Below, piece after piece: positions 1 to 7,565 of a stretch of DNA of 38,523 nucleotides. Where the stretch lies: contig CP070648.1 of assembly GCA_020354555.1 (NCBI GenBank), positions 2,392,999 to 2,431,521 on the forward strand, read 5' to 3'. Both the position numbers and the translations under genes were made by a program. Every line of letters begins with the position of its first letter. Positions within the stretch are counted from its first letter, which is position 1. The DNA comes from Armatimonadota bacterium (GTDB lineage Bacteria > Armatimonadota > Hebobacteria > GCA-020354555 > CP070648). The notes beneath the pieces were generated by a model. It saw nothing but the letters and a program-made list of their open reading frames with translations, was not told the origin of the DNA and did not search any database.

Positions 1-22
1 AGGCGCACTGGAGGAAGCCCCA

Positions 23-2098
23 ATGGCATCGGCATTGCTGGAGGACAGAATACATGGCTGTCTGCTCGGCGCCGCGCTCGGCGCGGAATTCGGTTTTGCG
101 CGGCGCGTCAGACCCGAGAAATTCGCGCTTGGACAACCGAAAGACATCCTGCACCTGGCCCTCGAGCCCGTCGGGGAGTACGAAGAGCAGCACGGCAGGG
201 TTGACGCTCGCCCCGTGACCCCGTTCATCAACGTCGGCGTGCAGGCGTACGTGGCGAAGGGCGGGCGCGCGACGCCCGAGGATTTCGCGGCCGCGCTTAG
301 GGACGACGCGGACATCGCCGGGCCAGTGTTCGCGTGGGACGGGATCCACAGCATCCAAGAGATGCTCAGGGAAGGGATGCACCCGCGCATCAGCGGCCTG
401 GGCGCGGCGCCGTGCGGGCTGATCGCCGCGGCAATGCCGGCAGTCGGAATATTCCACCTCAATGATCCCGAATACGCCTATCTCGACGGCGTCGAGCTGG
501 CGTCGGTCGCGCAACCACGGGTGGGCGCGGATTGGGCGGGCCTGTGCGCGGCCGCCGTCGCCGCTGCGTTCGATCTCGCGTCCGATCCAGAGATGGTCGT
601 GGAGACCGTGCTCAAGATCGCGCATCGCCACAACCCTGATCTGTTCTACCAGCTCAACCAGCCTACTCGCCACGCCGAGTCGCTCATGGCACGCAACGAA
701 GAGGAATTCGCCGCGTGGTGGATGCTGTGCGGCGGACGCGGCTCGGCCCGCCGGGAGGAGAACTGGATAGCCTTCAACCCGATCAGCTTCGTTCTGCCTC
801 TGCTCAAGCACTGCGCGGCGGACCCGCAGAAGCTGATGGCGCTCGTGGTGGGGCCGAATCCCGCGTCCGGCTACGATGCGATGCTGGGCGGCCATGCCGT
901 GTCGGCGGTCATCGGTGGGGCCGTCACCGGCGCCCTGCACGGCGCGGAGATCTTCCCGGAGAGCTGGCGGCAGTGGGCCGGGCCGCAGGTCAAACCGTGG
1001 CTGCCGATGGTGGACGTGGTCAAAGCCCGCCTTGGGAAGGAGCGGGAGATCGTCGAGATGACGGGCCGCCTCGCCGCGCCGCAGGCCGATGGGGGATCGC
1101 TGCTCCTGGACAAGGTGTACGGCTGCATGCTCGCCGGCGCGATCGGCAACGCGATGGGCTCGCCGGTCGAGGGGCGGTTCTACTGGGAGATTGACGATCA
1201 ATACCCGGATCACATTACGACGATCCTTGACCCGCGCCGACTCGAGGGCGAAGACGACAACCAGATGGCGATGCTGCTCGTGGAAACCTACCTCGAACGC
1301 GGCGGCCTGCCCGTCATGGCGCGCCACTTCGGGAAGACCTGGAAGGAGCGCCTCAACCGCGACCACTTCTTCGTGCTCTGTATGGGCCACGCCTATGACC
1401 TGATCTGTGGGGGCTGGGATCCGCGCGTCACCGGCCACTGGAGCGTGGTGACCGGCTCGACGGTGATGTGCATGGAGCCGGTCGGCGTATACCACTTCGG
1501 CGATCCGGAGTTCGCGGCGATTGACGCCACCGCCATCTCGTACATGTACCAGCGCGGGCGCGACGTGCTCGCCGCGACGATGCTGGCGGCGACCGTCGCC
1601 GCGGCGATGCGCCCGGAGGCAACCGTGGACGACGTCCTGGAAGCGGCGCTCGCGGCGGCGCCCAAGGAGCGGCTGCACAGCTTCGACGACCGACCGTTCC
1701 GCAGCGCCTACGACTACATCCAAGCCTGCCTCGACATCGCCGACAAGTACGATGACGTGCTTGCGGTCCGCGCGGAGCTATGCGAGAAATGCCTGCTCTA
1801 CCACATGATAGATCCGCTTGAGCTGTGGGGCTTCGCGCTTGCCATGTTCAAGATCGCCGACGGCGACGTGCGCCAGGCGGCCATCGGCGGCACCAATATC
1901 GGCCGCGATTCCGACACCATCGCCGGGCGGGCCGCTATGCTCGCAGGCACGCTGCGCGGCGCCGGATCGGTGCCTGAGGACTGGAAGCAGTTGTTCACCC
2001 CGGAGTCGCTTGGGCGCATCGAGCGCAACGCCTCGCGTTTCGCCGATCTCATCCTCGGCGCGAGGACCCGGCGGCTGGCAAGCCGCGGCGCAAAATAG
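23..2098 (+). CDS. Tandem-domain ADP-ribosylglycohydrolase family protein
   Basis: The 691-aa protein is about twice the usual length of this family and consists of two related halves. Each opens with a GC(L/M)LAGA-like helix, the second at about residue 360. The second half keeps the family metal-site pattern: an acidic GEDDNQM segment near residue 410 and a GRDSDTIAG segment near residue 627. At the equivalent place the first half reads GYDAMLGGH, so most metal-ligand acidic residues are missing there. Known members are Mg-dependent and remove ADP-ribose from proteins or small molecules; the substrate here cannot be told. No signal peptide is visible, so it is probably cytosolic. The start is supported by GGAGG at 10-14, eight bases upstream. 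The UroD-like gene follows 99 bp later on the same strand. Confidence 0.85.
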   Translation: MASALLEDRIHGCLLGAALGAEFGFARRVRPEKFALGQPKDILHLALEPVGEYEEQHGRVDARPVTPFINVGVQAYVAKGGRATPEDFAAALRDDADIAGPVFAWDGIHSIQEMLREGMHPRISGLGAAPCGLIAAAMPAVGIFHLNDPEYAYLDGVELASVAQPRVGADWAGLCAAAVAAAFDLASDPEMVVETVLKIAHRHNPDLFYQLNQPTRHAESLMARNEEEFAAWWMLCGGRGSARREENWIAFNPISFVLPLLKHCAADPQKLMALVVGPNPASGYDAMLGGHAVSAVIGGAVTGALHGAEIFPESWRQWAGPQVKPWLPMVDVVKARLGKEREIVEMTGRLAAPQADGGSLLLDKVYGCMLAGAIGNAMGSPVEGRFYWEIDDQYPDHITTILDPRRLEGEDDNQMAMLLVETYLERGGLPVMARHFGKTWKERLNRDHFFVLCMGHAYDLICGGWDPRVTGHWSVVTGSTVMCMEPVGVYHFGDPEFAAIDATAISYMYQRGRDVLAATMLAATVAAAMRPEATVDDVLEAALAAAPKERLHSFDDRPFRSAYDYIQACLDIADKYDDVLAVRAELCEKCLLYHMIDPLELWGFALAMFKIADGDVRQAAIGGTNIGRDSDTIAGRAAMLAGTLRGAGSVPEDWKQLFTPESLGRIERNASRFADLILGARTRRLASRGAK

Positions 2099-2197
2099 GC
2101 GGGCGCGCAGCTTCGGTGGAGGCGCTCAAGCGGGCGGCGTCGAAATCCCGGAGGCGGCATCAGCGAGACCCGATGGCGCTGAACGGAAAGGAATGGC

Positions 2198-3427
2198 ATG
2201 TCTGTCACCGCCGCTGACAGAGCGACGCTGCGCGACTTGGCCGAGCGGGTCGCGGAGATCGCCGCTCATCCGCAGAACGCCGCCAACCGCGAGGAATGGA
2301 AGCGCCACAACGGCTTGAAGCCGGGCAAGGCGATGGTCCTCGTATTCCCCGAGGGCGCGTGGCAGGATCTCTTGCCCGACAGCGTCCTCACCGTGGCCGA
2401 TCCCACCTTCCGCCGTTGGGAATGGCATCTGCGCCATATCATCTACCGCTGGGAGCACCTGCGCGACGACAATGTAATCGAGCCGAGGCTCAAGGTCGGG
2501 CTCGCGTACAGCAATACCGGGTGGGGCATGGATGCCAAGCAGATCAACAGTCCCGCGGGGCGCGGTGCGTGGGCGTTCGACCCGGTGATCAAGGACCCCG
2601 AGGACGCGAGAAAGCTGAAGCAGCCTGCGCTCACGGTGGACGAGAAGAAGACGCAGGAGAACTTCGAGACCGTGCGCGACGTGTTCGGCGACATCCTGGA
2701 GGTGAACCTGCACAGGCGGATCGGAATTGACACGAGCCTGATCGGGACGCTGGTGAGGTTCCGCGGACTTGACCAGATTATGCTCGACATGTGCGACCGC
2801 CCGCAGTGGCTGCACGATGTGATGACGTTCATGACGGAGGCGACCGAGCGCTTGCTCGATCAGGTCGAGCAAGTGCCTGACCTGAGTCTCAACAACGGCG
2901 ATGACTATGTCGGCTCGGGCGGCGTCGGGTACACCGACGATCTGCCCGGCCCCGGGTTCGACGGCCGGGTGCGCCTGCGCGACCTCTGGGGTTTCGCGGA
3001 GGCGCAGGAGTTGGCGCTGGTGTCGCCGGCGATGCACGAGGAGTTTGTGCTGCAATACCAGGGGCGGCTGCTCGACCGCTTCGGGCTCAGCTGCTACGGG
3101 TGCTGCGAAGATGTGACCCATAAACTCGGAATCATCCAAGGGGTGCCGCGGCTGCGCCGCGTATCGGTCAGCCCGTGGACCGACCTGCGGGCCGCGGCGG
3201 AGGCGCTCCAGAACAGGATTGTCTTTTCCTGGAAGCCGAATCCGGCACCGATCTGCCTGCAGTTCGATGCCGACCGCGTACGCCGAGAGATCAACGAGTG
3301 CCTGGACATCGCCGACGGATGCATCGTCGAGATGATCCTCAAGGACACGCACACCGTCCGCGACGACCCTGACTCATTGTCGAACTGGGTCAAGGTCGCC
3401 GGAGAAGTCACTGCGGCGCGAGCGTGA
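2198..3427 (+). CDS. UroD-superfamily protein (uroporphyrinogen decarboxylase-like)
   Basis: The protein has 409 aa and no signal peptide. The C-terminal part shows the TIM-barrel pattern of the UroD/corrinoid methyltransferase superfamily: a YGCCE segment at residues 300-304, then LRRVSVSPW and a late SWKPNPAP strand. In this subfamily the CCE region replaces the HxC metal motif of MtaA/CmuA-type methyltransferases. It is therefore unlikely to be the haem-pathway HemE; a methyl-transfer or demethylation role is possible but not shown. The start is supported by a GGAAAGGA-like site just upstream. It sits between the ADP-ribosylglycohydrolase and the ATPase/membrane protein pair, so co-transcription is plausible, although a repeat follows its stop. 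Confidence 0.8.
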   Translation: MSVTAADRATLRDLAERVAEIAAHPQNAANREEWKRHNGLKPGKAMVLVFPEGAWQDLLPDSVLTVADPTFRRWEWHLRHIIYRWEHLRDDNVIEPRLKVGLAYSNTGWGMDAKQINSPAGRGAWAFDPVIKDPEDARKLKQPALTVDEKKTQENFETVRDVFGDILEVNLHRRIGIDTSLIGTLVRFRGLDQIMLDMCDRPQWLHDVMTFMTEATERLLDQVEQVPDLSLNNGDDYVGSGGVGYTDDLPGPGFDGRVRLRDLWGFAEAQELALVSPAMHEEFVLQYQGRLLDRFGLSCYGCCEDVTHKLGIIQGVPRLRRVSVSPWTDLRAAAEALQNRIVFSWKPNPAPICLQFDADRVRREINECLDIADGCIVEMILKDTHTVRDDPDSLSNWVKVAGEVTAARA

Positions 3428-3445
3428 GCGCGGATCTGGGCGCAT

Positions 3446-3556
3446 CCACGGATTGCGCGGATTCCGAGGATTGGGAACATGGCTGGATGGGAATCCGCGT
3501 GATCTATGAAATCCGCGGACATGCCGTATTCGCGTTCATCCTCGTCAATCCGCGGC
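3446..3556 (+). repeat. Imperfect inverted repeat built from 9-bp units
   Basis: Three consecutive 9-mers, CCACGGATT, GCGCGGATT and CCGAGGATT, lie at 3446-3472. The opposite arm, about 3491-3556, holds inverse units AATCCGCGT, AATCCGCGG, ATCCTCGTC and AATCCGCGG at spacings close to multiples of 9. The whole forms an interrupted palindrome. This type of GGATT/AATCC repeat is seen as a dispersed intergenic element in environmental bacterial genomes; that it is dispersed in this genome cannot be tested here. It runs through the first ATG codons of the next open frame, which affects that gene's start. Confidence 0.7.
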
Positions 3557-3565
3557 TCGAATACC

Positions 3566-4342
3566 GTGAACTCGCTCGAGCGTCATAACCTGGCTCAGAT
3601 CGAGGCGCTGAATCAGCGCGGCGGGCGCATGCTGAGCGTGGTTGACCTGCTGGCCGCAGGGACGCTCGATCTCGAGGTGGCGAGTTGCTTGTGCGCGCTC
3701 GTCGGGCGCGGGGCGAGCTTTCTGTCCGGGGCGGTGCCGGGGGGCGCCGGCAAGACGACGGTCATGGCGGCGATCCTGGCGTTCCTGCCGCCGGGAGTCG
3801 AGATCGTGACGGTTGACGACGAGCGCGTGCTGGCCGCTGCGGGCGGTTCGCGGGACCGCCGCAGATGCTATCTCGCGCACGAGATCGGCTCGGGGCACTG
3901 GTACGGCTACATCTGGGGGCGCGCCGTGCAGGACTATGTGAACCTGGCGCGGCGGGGCGATATGATCGCAACCGGGCTTCACGCCGACACGCTGCCGCAG
4001 CTTCGGGAGATGCTGCTTGCGCCGCCGCTCTCGGTGGACGAAGAGGCGCTGGCGGCCCTCGATTTCACCCTGTTCGTGGCCGCTGAGCGGCGCGGGCCGG
4101 CGGTGCTGCGCCGAGTGTCCGCCGTGCACGCAGGCGCCAGCGCGGACGCGCCTGTCCTTTTCACGTGGGACCGCAAGTCGGACGCGTTCCGCCGCCACGC
4201 GGGCATCGAAGCCTACGTGCCTCAAGATGAGCGCGCGGCGCTTGCCGATTTTCTGCGAGGCCTACTCGACCGCCGCGTTACGCGCCTGGAGCAAGTGCGC
4301 GCCGCATATGTCGAGTTCCTCGCGGGACGGGACGCCTCGTAG
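3566..4342 (+). CDS. VirB11/PilT-like P-loop ATPase, stand-alone
   Basis: From GTG 3566 the protein has 258 aa. A Walker A loop, AVPGGAGKTT, lies near residues 56-65. It is followed by a strand with VTVDDE, and near residue 135 by an ATGLHADT segment resembling the His box (GHxGxxxTxHA) of type II/IV secretion and pilus-retraction ATPases. It lacks the N-terminal domain of VirB11/PilT and is shorter than those (about 330-350 aa). Upstream ATGs at 3506 and 3521 are in frame but lie inside the inverted repeat, so I prefer GTG 3566, though it has no clear Shine-Dalgarno; ATG 3629 is another option. Its stop overlaps the next gene's GTG by one base (TAGTG), which suggests translational coupling. 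No pilus or secretion partners are in the window. Confidence 0.75.
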   Translation: MNSLERHNLAQIEALNQRGGRMLSVVDLLAAGTLDLEVASCLCALVGRGASFLSGAVPGGAGKTTVMAAILAFLPPGVEIVTVDDERVLAAAGGSRDRRRCYLAHEIGSGHWYGYIWGRAVQDYVNLARRGDMIATGLHADTLPQLREMLLAPPLSVDEEALAALDFTLFVAAERRGPAVLRRVSAVHAGASADAPVLFTWDRKSDAFRRHAGIEAYVPQDERAALADFLRGLLDRRVTRLEQVRAAYVEFLAGRDAS

Positions 4343-6333
4343 TGACGCGCTCCTCCCCCACTAGCGACCGCGCGGGCCTCAGCATGATCACCCGCATCTG
4401 GCTTGCCCTCCGCGCGTACCTGATCGGGCTGGCGGGCATCACCCTCATCGCCTACATCACCGCGTGGGCGGAGCTGCAGGCCGGGAGCATGCAGATCAGC
4501 ATCCACCAGTTTCCGCCGAGCGTGCTCGCCGTGTTCTTCCTGCTCGTGGTCGGGAACAAAGGCATCCGGAGGTTGAGCGGACTGTGGGGGATGTCGGCGT
4601 TCGAGTGGCTGACGATCTACACGATGATGCTGCTCGGGGCGATGCTGTCCTCGCGCGGGCTGATGGAGCGCCTCCTGCCGTTAATGGTGGGCGTCAACTA
4701 CTTCGCCGATACGACGAACAAGTGGTCCACGTTGTACTTCCGCTACATCCCGGACTGGCTGGTGCCGTGGGACACGACTGGCGAGGAGAAGCAATTCGTC
4801 GCCAAGGCGTTCTATGAAGGGCTGAGCGAAGGCGAGCACATCCCGTGGGGGCTGTGGATCGGGCCGCTGGCGGTGTGGCTGGCACTCATGGTGTGCATTT
4901 TCGCCGCGTTTATCTGCCTCTCGACGATCCTGCATCGTCAATGGGCGGACAATGAGAAGCTGACGTTTCCGCTGGCGCAGATACCGGTCGAGATGATCCG
5001 CGACCAGACGCTCGCCGACGCGCCGCCGCTGTTCCGCAGCAAGCTGCTATGGATGGGGTTTGCCATACCGGCCATAATCCACAGCATGAACGGGCTGAGC
5101 CGCATTTACCCGTTCATCCCTTCGCTCCAGGTGACGATGACGCTCAACCAATACTTCACGACCAAGCCGTGGAGCGACATCAGCTACCTGCGCGCGAATC
5201 TATCGTTCGCGGCGATCGGGTTCTTCTATCTCCTGCCCGCGGACCTGACGTTCGCGTTCTGGTTTTTCTACCTCTTCGGCAAGGTGCAGGACGTGATCGG
5301 CGCGATGTTCGGCGCCATCCATCGTCCGGCGCCCCACGCCACGACCCACATGTATTTGGCGTACGAGACGGCGGGGGCGTTCTTCGTGCTCGCGCTCTAC
5401 TTCCTCTACGTGGCGTGGCCGCATATCAAACGCGCGCTCGATCGCAGGCGTCCCATTGACGACACGGGCGAGCTACTCCCCTACCGCGCGGCGTTCATCG
5501 GGCTGTTCGCGAGCCTGGGCCTGGCATGTGTGTGGTGTTATCTGACGGGCATGTCGCTGTGGCTAGCGGCGTTCGAGTTGGGGGTGTACGTATTCGTGCA
5601 GGCGATCATCATGGCGCGGTGCACGGCGGAGGCGGGCCTGCTGATGACGGAGGGATCGTTTACGCCGCTGGACGTCATCGGCGTGGTGTCGGACAAGGGA
5701 GTCGTCGGGCCGCGCAATTTGACGGCGCTTGCGTGGACCCAGGGGGCGCTGACGCGCGACCTTCGCGGGATGACGCTGACCGGGTATCTCGACACGCAGA
5801 AGATCGCGGACGGCGTGGGCGTGACGCGCCGCCGGATGCTCGGCGTCTATGTCCTCGCCCTGCTCGCCACGTTCGTCATCGCCGGGTACATCGAGCTGCG
5901 CCTGCCCTACGAGAAAGGCGCGCTCACTCTCTATGGCTATAGCTACCGGACCAACTCGATTCAGTTTTTCCGCGAACACCAGCCGCTGATGGGGCGGCAG
6001 ACGCCGTTCAACTGGGAGGCGCCGTTGTTCTTCGTGGCCGGCTCGGCGTTCACAGTTTTCCTCGGCCTAATGCGCCTGCGGTTCTACTGGTGGCCGTTCC
6101 ACCCCTTGGGATTTGCGATGTCGGCATCGTGGGCGCTGATCGTGTTCTGGTTCCCGATGATGGTGGCGTGGGCGCTGAAGAGCGCGACGCTGCGCTACTC
6201 GGGCATGCGGGGGTTCGTGTGGGCGCGGCCGTTCTTCCTCGGTCTCGTGTTCGGCGAGTTGATCGCCGCAGTCACGTGGGCGATCCTGGCGGGGATGTGG
6301 AACTTCCCCGCGCCGACCATCGCGGTGGACTGA
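4342..6333 (+). CDS. Polytopic inner-membrane protein, DUF6785/DUF6784-like
   Basis: The protein has 663 aa from GTG 4342 (649 aa from ATG 4384). Many long hydrophobic segments run along its whole length, suggesting roughly a dozen or more membrane helices. A conserved-looking WADNEKLTFPLAQIP segment follows the first helices, and TAEAGLLMTEG lies in the middle. I recognise this as the uncharacterised DUF6785/DUF6784 type common in Armatimonadota and Planctomycetota. The layout recalls oligopeptide-transporter-like permeases, but no substrate is known. The start overlaps the ATPase stop, so the two are probably made together. The GTG has no strong ribosome site of its own. A repeat hairpin and a tRNA-like fragment follow the stop within 100 bp. 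Confidence 0.8.
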   Translation: MTRSSPTSDRAGLSMITRIWLALRAYLIGLAGITLIAYITAWAELQAGSMQISIHQFPPSVLAVFFLLVVGNKGIRRLSGLWGMSAFEWLTIYTMMLLGAMLSSRGLMERLLPLMVGVNYFADTTNKWSTLYFRYIPDWLVPWDTTGEEKQFVAKAFYEGLSEGEHIPWGLWIGPLAVWLALMVCIFAAFICLSTILHRQWADNEKLTFPLAQIPVEMIRDQTLADAPPLFRSKLLWMGFAIPAIIHSMNGLSRIYPFIPSLQVTMTLNQYFTTKPWSDISYLRANLSFAAIGFFYLLPADLTFAFWFFYLFGKVQDVIGAMFGAIHRPAPHATTHMYLAYETAGAFFVLALYFLYVAWPHIKRALDRRRPIDDTGELLPYRAAFIGLFASLGLACVWCYLTGMSLWLAAFELGVYVFVQAIIMARCTAEAGLLMTEGSFTPLDVIGVVSDKGVVGPRNLTALAWTQGALTRDLRGMTLTGYLDTQKIADGVGVTRRRMLGVYVLALLATFVIAGYIELRLPYEKGALTLYGYSYRTNSIQFFREHQPLMGRQTPFNWEAPLFFVAGSAFTVFLGLMRLRFYWWPFHPLGFAMSASWALIVFWFPMMVAWALKSATLRYSGMRGFVWARPFFLGLVFGELIAAVTWAILAGMWNFPAPTIAVD

Positions 6334-6357
6334 CGGCGGGCCGCGCTCAACGCGCCC

Positions 6358-6388
6358 GTAGGAGCCGCGCCCCGCGGCGACTGCTCCT
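6358..6388 (+). repeat. REP-like GTAG-headed hairpin
   Basis: GTAG at 6358-6361 leads into a nested hairpin. Outer AGGAG (6360-6364) pairs with CTCCT (6384-6388), and inner CCGCG (6365-6369) pairs with CGCGG (6373-6377). A GTAG head before a GC-rich hairpin is the layout of REP elements mobilised by RAYT transposases in other bacteria. Only one copy is seen here and no RAYT gene is present, so it could equally be the terminator region of the membrane-protein gene, which stops 25 bp upstream. Confidence 0.45.
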
Positions 6389-6393
6389 CGGAT

Positions 6394-6421
6394 TCGGGTT
6401 CGATTCCCGGTGCCGCCACCA
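6394..6421 (+). other. tRNA/tmRNA 3'-end fragment with CCA
   Basis: The sequence forms a canonical T arm: a 5-bp stem (6394-6398 with 6406-6410, one G-U) around the loop TTCGATT. It is followed by a 7-nt acceptor strand TGCCGCC (6411-6417), discriminator A and CCA at 6419-6421. No matching anticodon arm or acceptor 5' strand is found upstream, so this is not a whole tRNA. With the preceding CTCGGAT it also resembles the 3' end of tmRNA (ssrA). Such 3' fragments are typical attachment-site remnants left by integrative elements. No integrase lies in the window. Confidence 0.55.
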
Positions 6422-6491
6422 TAGCTGCCTCACCAGGCCGCTGTGTGGTATCCCGGCTTCTTCGTCCCTCGCCTGGTAACGCGGAATGTCG

Positions 6492-6552
6492 CGAAATATC
6501 TTTCGAGCCAATGCAAAATATACTTGACATTGTGCCTATTATATGTTACATT
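6492..6552 (+). promoter_or_regulatory. Promoter with inverted repeat upstream of XRE gene
   Basis: TTGACA at 6524-6529 matches the -35 consensus. A TACATT hexamer at 6547-6552 sits 17 bp downstream as a 4-of-6 match to -10. The AT-rich stretch stands out in a GC-rich window. A CGAAA-TATC-TTTCG inverted repeat (6492-6505) lies just upstream and could be an operator, perhaps for the XRE protein itself. The ribosome site GGAG at 6576-6579 and ATG 6587 follow. Confidence 0.6.
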
Positions 6553-6586
6553 TCAGGCGTAGTCCCTTGGGAATTGGAGCATCGGC

Positions 6587-6808
6587 ATGAGGAAGGCGGA
6601 TTTGCGTGTTCGCAACCGGGTCAAGCTGGCGCGGGTGGAACGCGGCTACACGCAGCAGGAGCTGGCGGACCTGATCGGGGTGACCCGGCAGACCATCGGG
6701 TTGATCGAGGCGGAACAGTATAACCCGACGATCACCTTATGCCTGTGCCTCGCGCAGGCGTTAGACAAGTCGTTGACCGATCTCTTTTGGGCGGAGGAAC
6801 CCCAATGA
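6587..6808 (+). CDS. XRE-family helix-turn-helix regulator (YozG-like)
   Basis: This 73-aa protein is almost wholly one helix-turn-helix domain, with TQQELADLIGVTRQTI as the two DNA-binding helices at about residues 22-37. Its length and sequence match the small YozG-like group, which usually sits directly before a small membrane protein gene, as here. GGAG at 6576-6579 gives a good ribosome site seven bases before ATG. Its TGA overlaps the next ATG in an ATGA junction. It probably regulates its own operon, since a consensus-like promoter and an inverted repeat precede it. Confidence 0.85.
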   Translation: MRKADLRVRNRVKLARVERGYTQQELADLIGVTRQTIGLIEAEQYNPTITLCLCLAQALDKSLTDLFWAEEPQ

Positions 6809-7236
6809 GCAACCACTATGATGAACGCATCGTTGCCACACAACAGCGCTGGGCGGCGCGCGGAATGTGGATATTCAGCATCGCGCTGAGCATCGACCTG
6901 ATGGTACGCCTCCTGATCCTGAAACAAGATCCCCGGCAATGCCTGGATATTTCGCTGATCTGGATGGCGACGGTGCTATACGTCGCCTACGGCATGATTG
7001 CGAGCGGCGTGGCGCCGTACGGAAACAAATGGTCGACGGGCTTGCTGGTCGTACTAATCATCGCGGTGGAGGTTCCGGTGGTGTTGGCGTTCATGGGCAT
7101 GGTACACACGCTGGCCGATCTTATCGGCATCATCGTCGGCGCCGCCGCCAGCGCTTTCGTGATGCTTATCATTCTGCGCGGCATCTATAGCAGGTGGGAG
7201 CACGTAACCCTCGGGCGTGGATCGCAGGAAGAATGA
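6805..7236 (+). CDS. Small four-helix membrane protein (DUF6773-like)
   Basis: From ATG 6805 the protein has 143 aa, with a short polar start (SNHYDERIVATQQRW) and about four hydrophobic helices: residues 21-36, 49-66, 75-92 and 100-120. The layout matches small membrane proteins paired with YozG-like regulators, which I would call DUF6773-like with moderate confidence. The frame stays open back to 6739, but ATG 6805 overlaps the XRE stop (ATGA) and has GGAGGA at 6793-6798, so it is the better start. The function is unknown; the pair resembles regulator/membrane-partner modules often found on accessory DNA. Confidence 0.75.
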   Translation: MSNHYDERIVATQQRWAARGMWIFSIALSIDLMVRLLILKQDPRQCLDISLIWMATVLYVAYGMIASGVAPYGNKWSTGLLVVLIIAVEVPVVLAFMGMVHTLADLIGIIVGAAASAFVMLIILRGIYSRWEHVTLGRGSQEE

Positions 7237-7269
7237 TCGGCGACTCTCCTGTGTCTTGGTGAGCTTGTT

Positions 7270-7306
7270 CTTGGTGTTTCGGGAACAACTTCTCCGAAAC
7301 ACCGAG
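7270..7306 (+). other. Strong intergenic hairpin
   Basis: GGTGTTTCGG (7273-7282) and CCGAAACACC (7294-7303) form a perfect 10-bp stem with an 11-nt loop. It can be lengthened to 13 bp by C-G, T-A and G-U pairs at 7270-7272/7304-7306. It lies 34-37 bp after the membrane-protein stop. There is no following T tract, so a classical terminator is doubtful; a structured RNA 3' end or an operator are alternatives. Confidence 0.6.
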
Positions 7307-7392
7307 GTGTACATTGGCGAAATCGATTCTCTGGGACGGGCAGCAGCGACGGCGCGGCCCGGGGCGGGGAGAGGACACAAGCAGATCGTCAG

Positions 7393-7500
7393 GTGAACAA
7401 CAATAAGTCATCGGAGATCTTGGTCGCGCTTTCTATCGCGATCCTGCTCATTCTCGCGGCCCGGGGCGTGAGACCGACTGTAGAGATTCGGCGACGCTGA
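7393..7500 (+). CDS. Possible 35-aa single-pass membrane peptide
   Basis: A GTG-started frame encodes 35 aa: a polar start (NNNKSSE), a strongly hydrophobic stretch ILVALSIAILLILAA and a basic end (EIRRR). This is the layout of a single-pass membrane peptide with positive residues on one side. A perfect hairpin begins four bases after its stop, as expected for a short transcription unit. The ribosome site is weak (TCAGG directly before GTG; GAGAGG is further up). No homologue can be named, and the frame could be open by chance. Confidence 0.35.
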   Translation: MNNNKSSEILVALSIAILLILAARGVRPTVEIRRR

Positions 7501-7503
7501 GAT

Positions 7504-7526
7504 CGCTCTCTGGACGAGAGAGAGCG
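7504..7526 (+). terminator. Hairpin, possible terminator
   Basis: CGCTCTCT (7504-7511) and AGAGAGCG (7519-7526) form a perfect 8-bp stem with loop GGACGAG, followed by only TTT. It sits directly after the stop of the small peptide frame at 7500. The short T run makes it a weak intrinsic terminator at best. Confidence 0.4.
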
Positions 7527-7565
7527 TTTCGATACCAGCATCCCCTACTCCAAAACGCTCTGACA

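Noticed and set aside
2126-3352. 408-aa minus-strand open frame opposite the UroD-like gene
   Set aside because: It is a GC-rich antisense shadow with low-complexity His/Arg/Leu composition and no domains.
3446-3556. CRISPR-like array
   Set aside because: The units are 9 bp with inverse copies and no unique spacers; no cas genes are present anywhere in the window.
6335-6421. Complete 87-nt class II tRNA
   Set aside because: Only 5 of 7 acceptor pairs could form, there is no GG in a D loop and no anticodon stem; only the 3' end is tRNA-like.
7259-7396. 45-aa frame (GTG start) overlapping the 35-aa peptide
   Set aside because: It has no ribosome site, overlaps the strong hairpin at 7270-7306 and shows no protein-like pattern.
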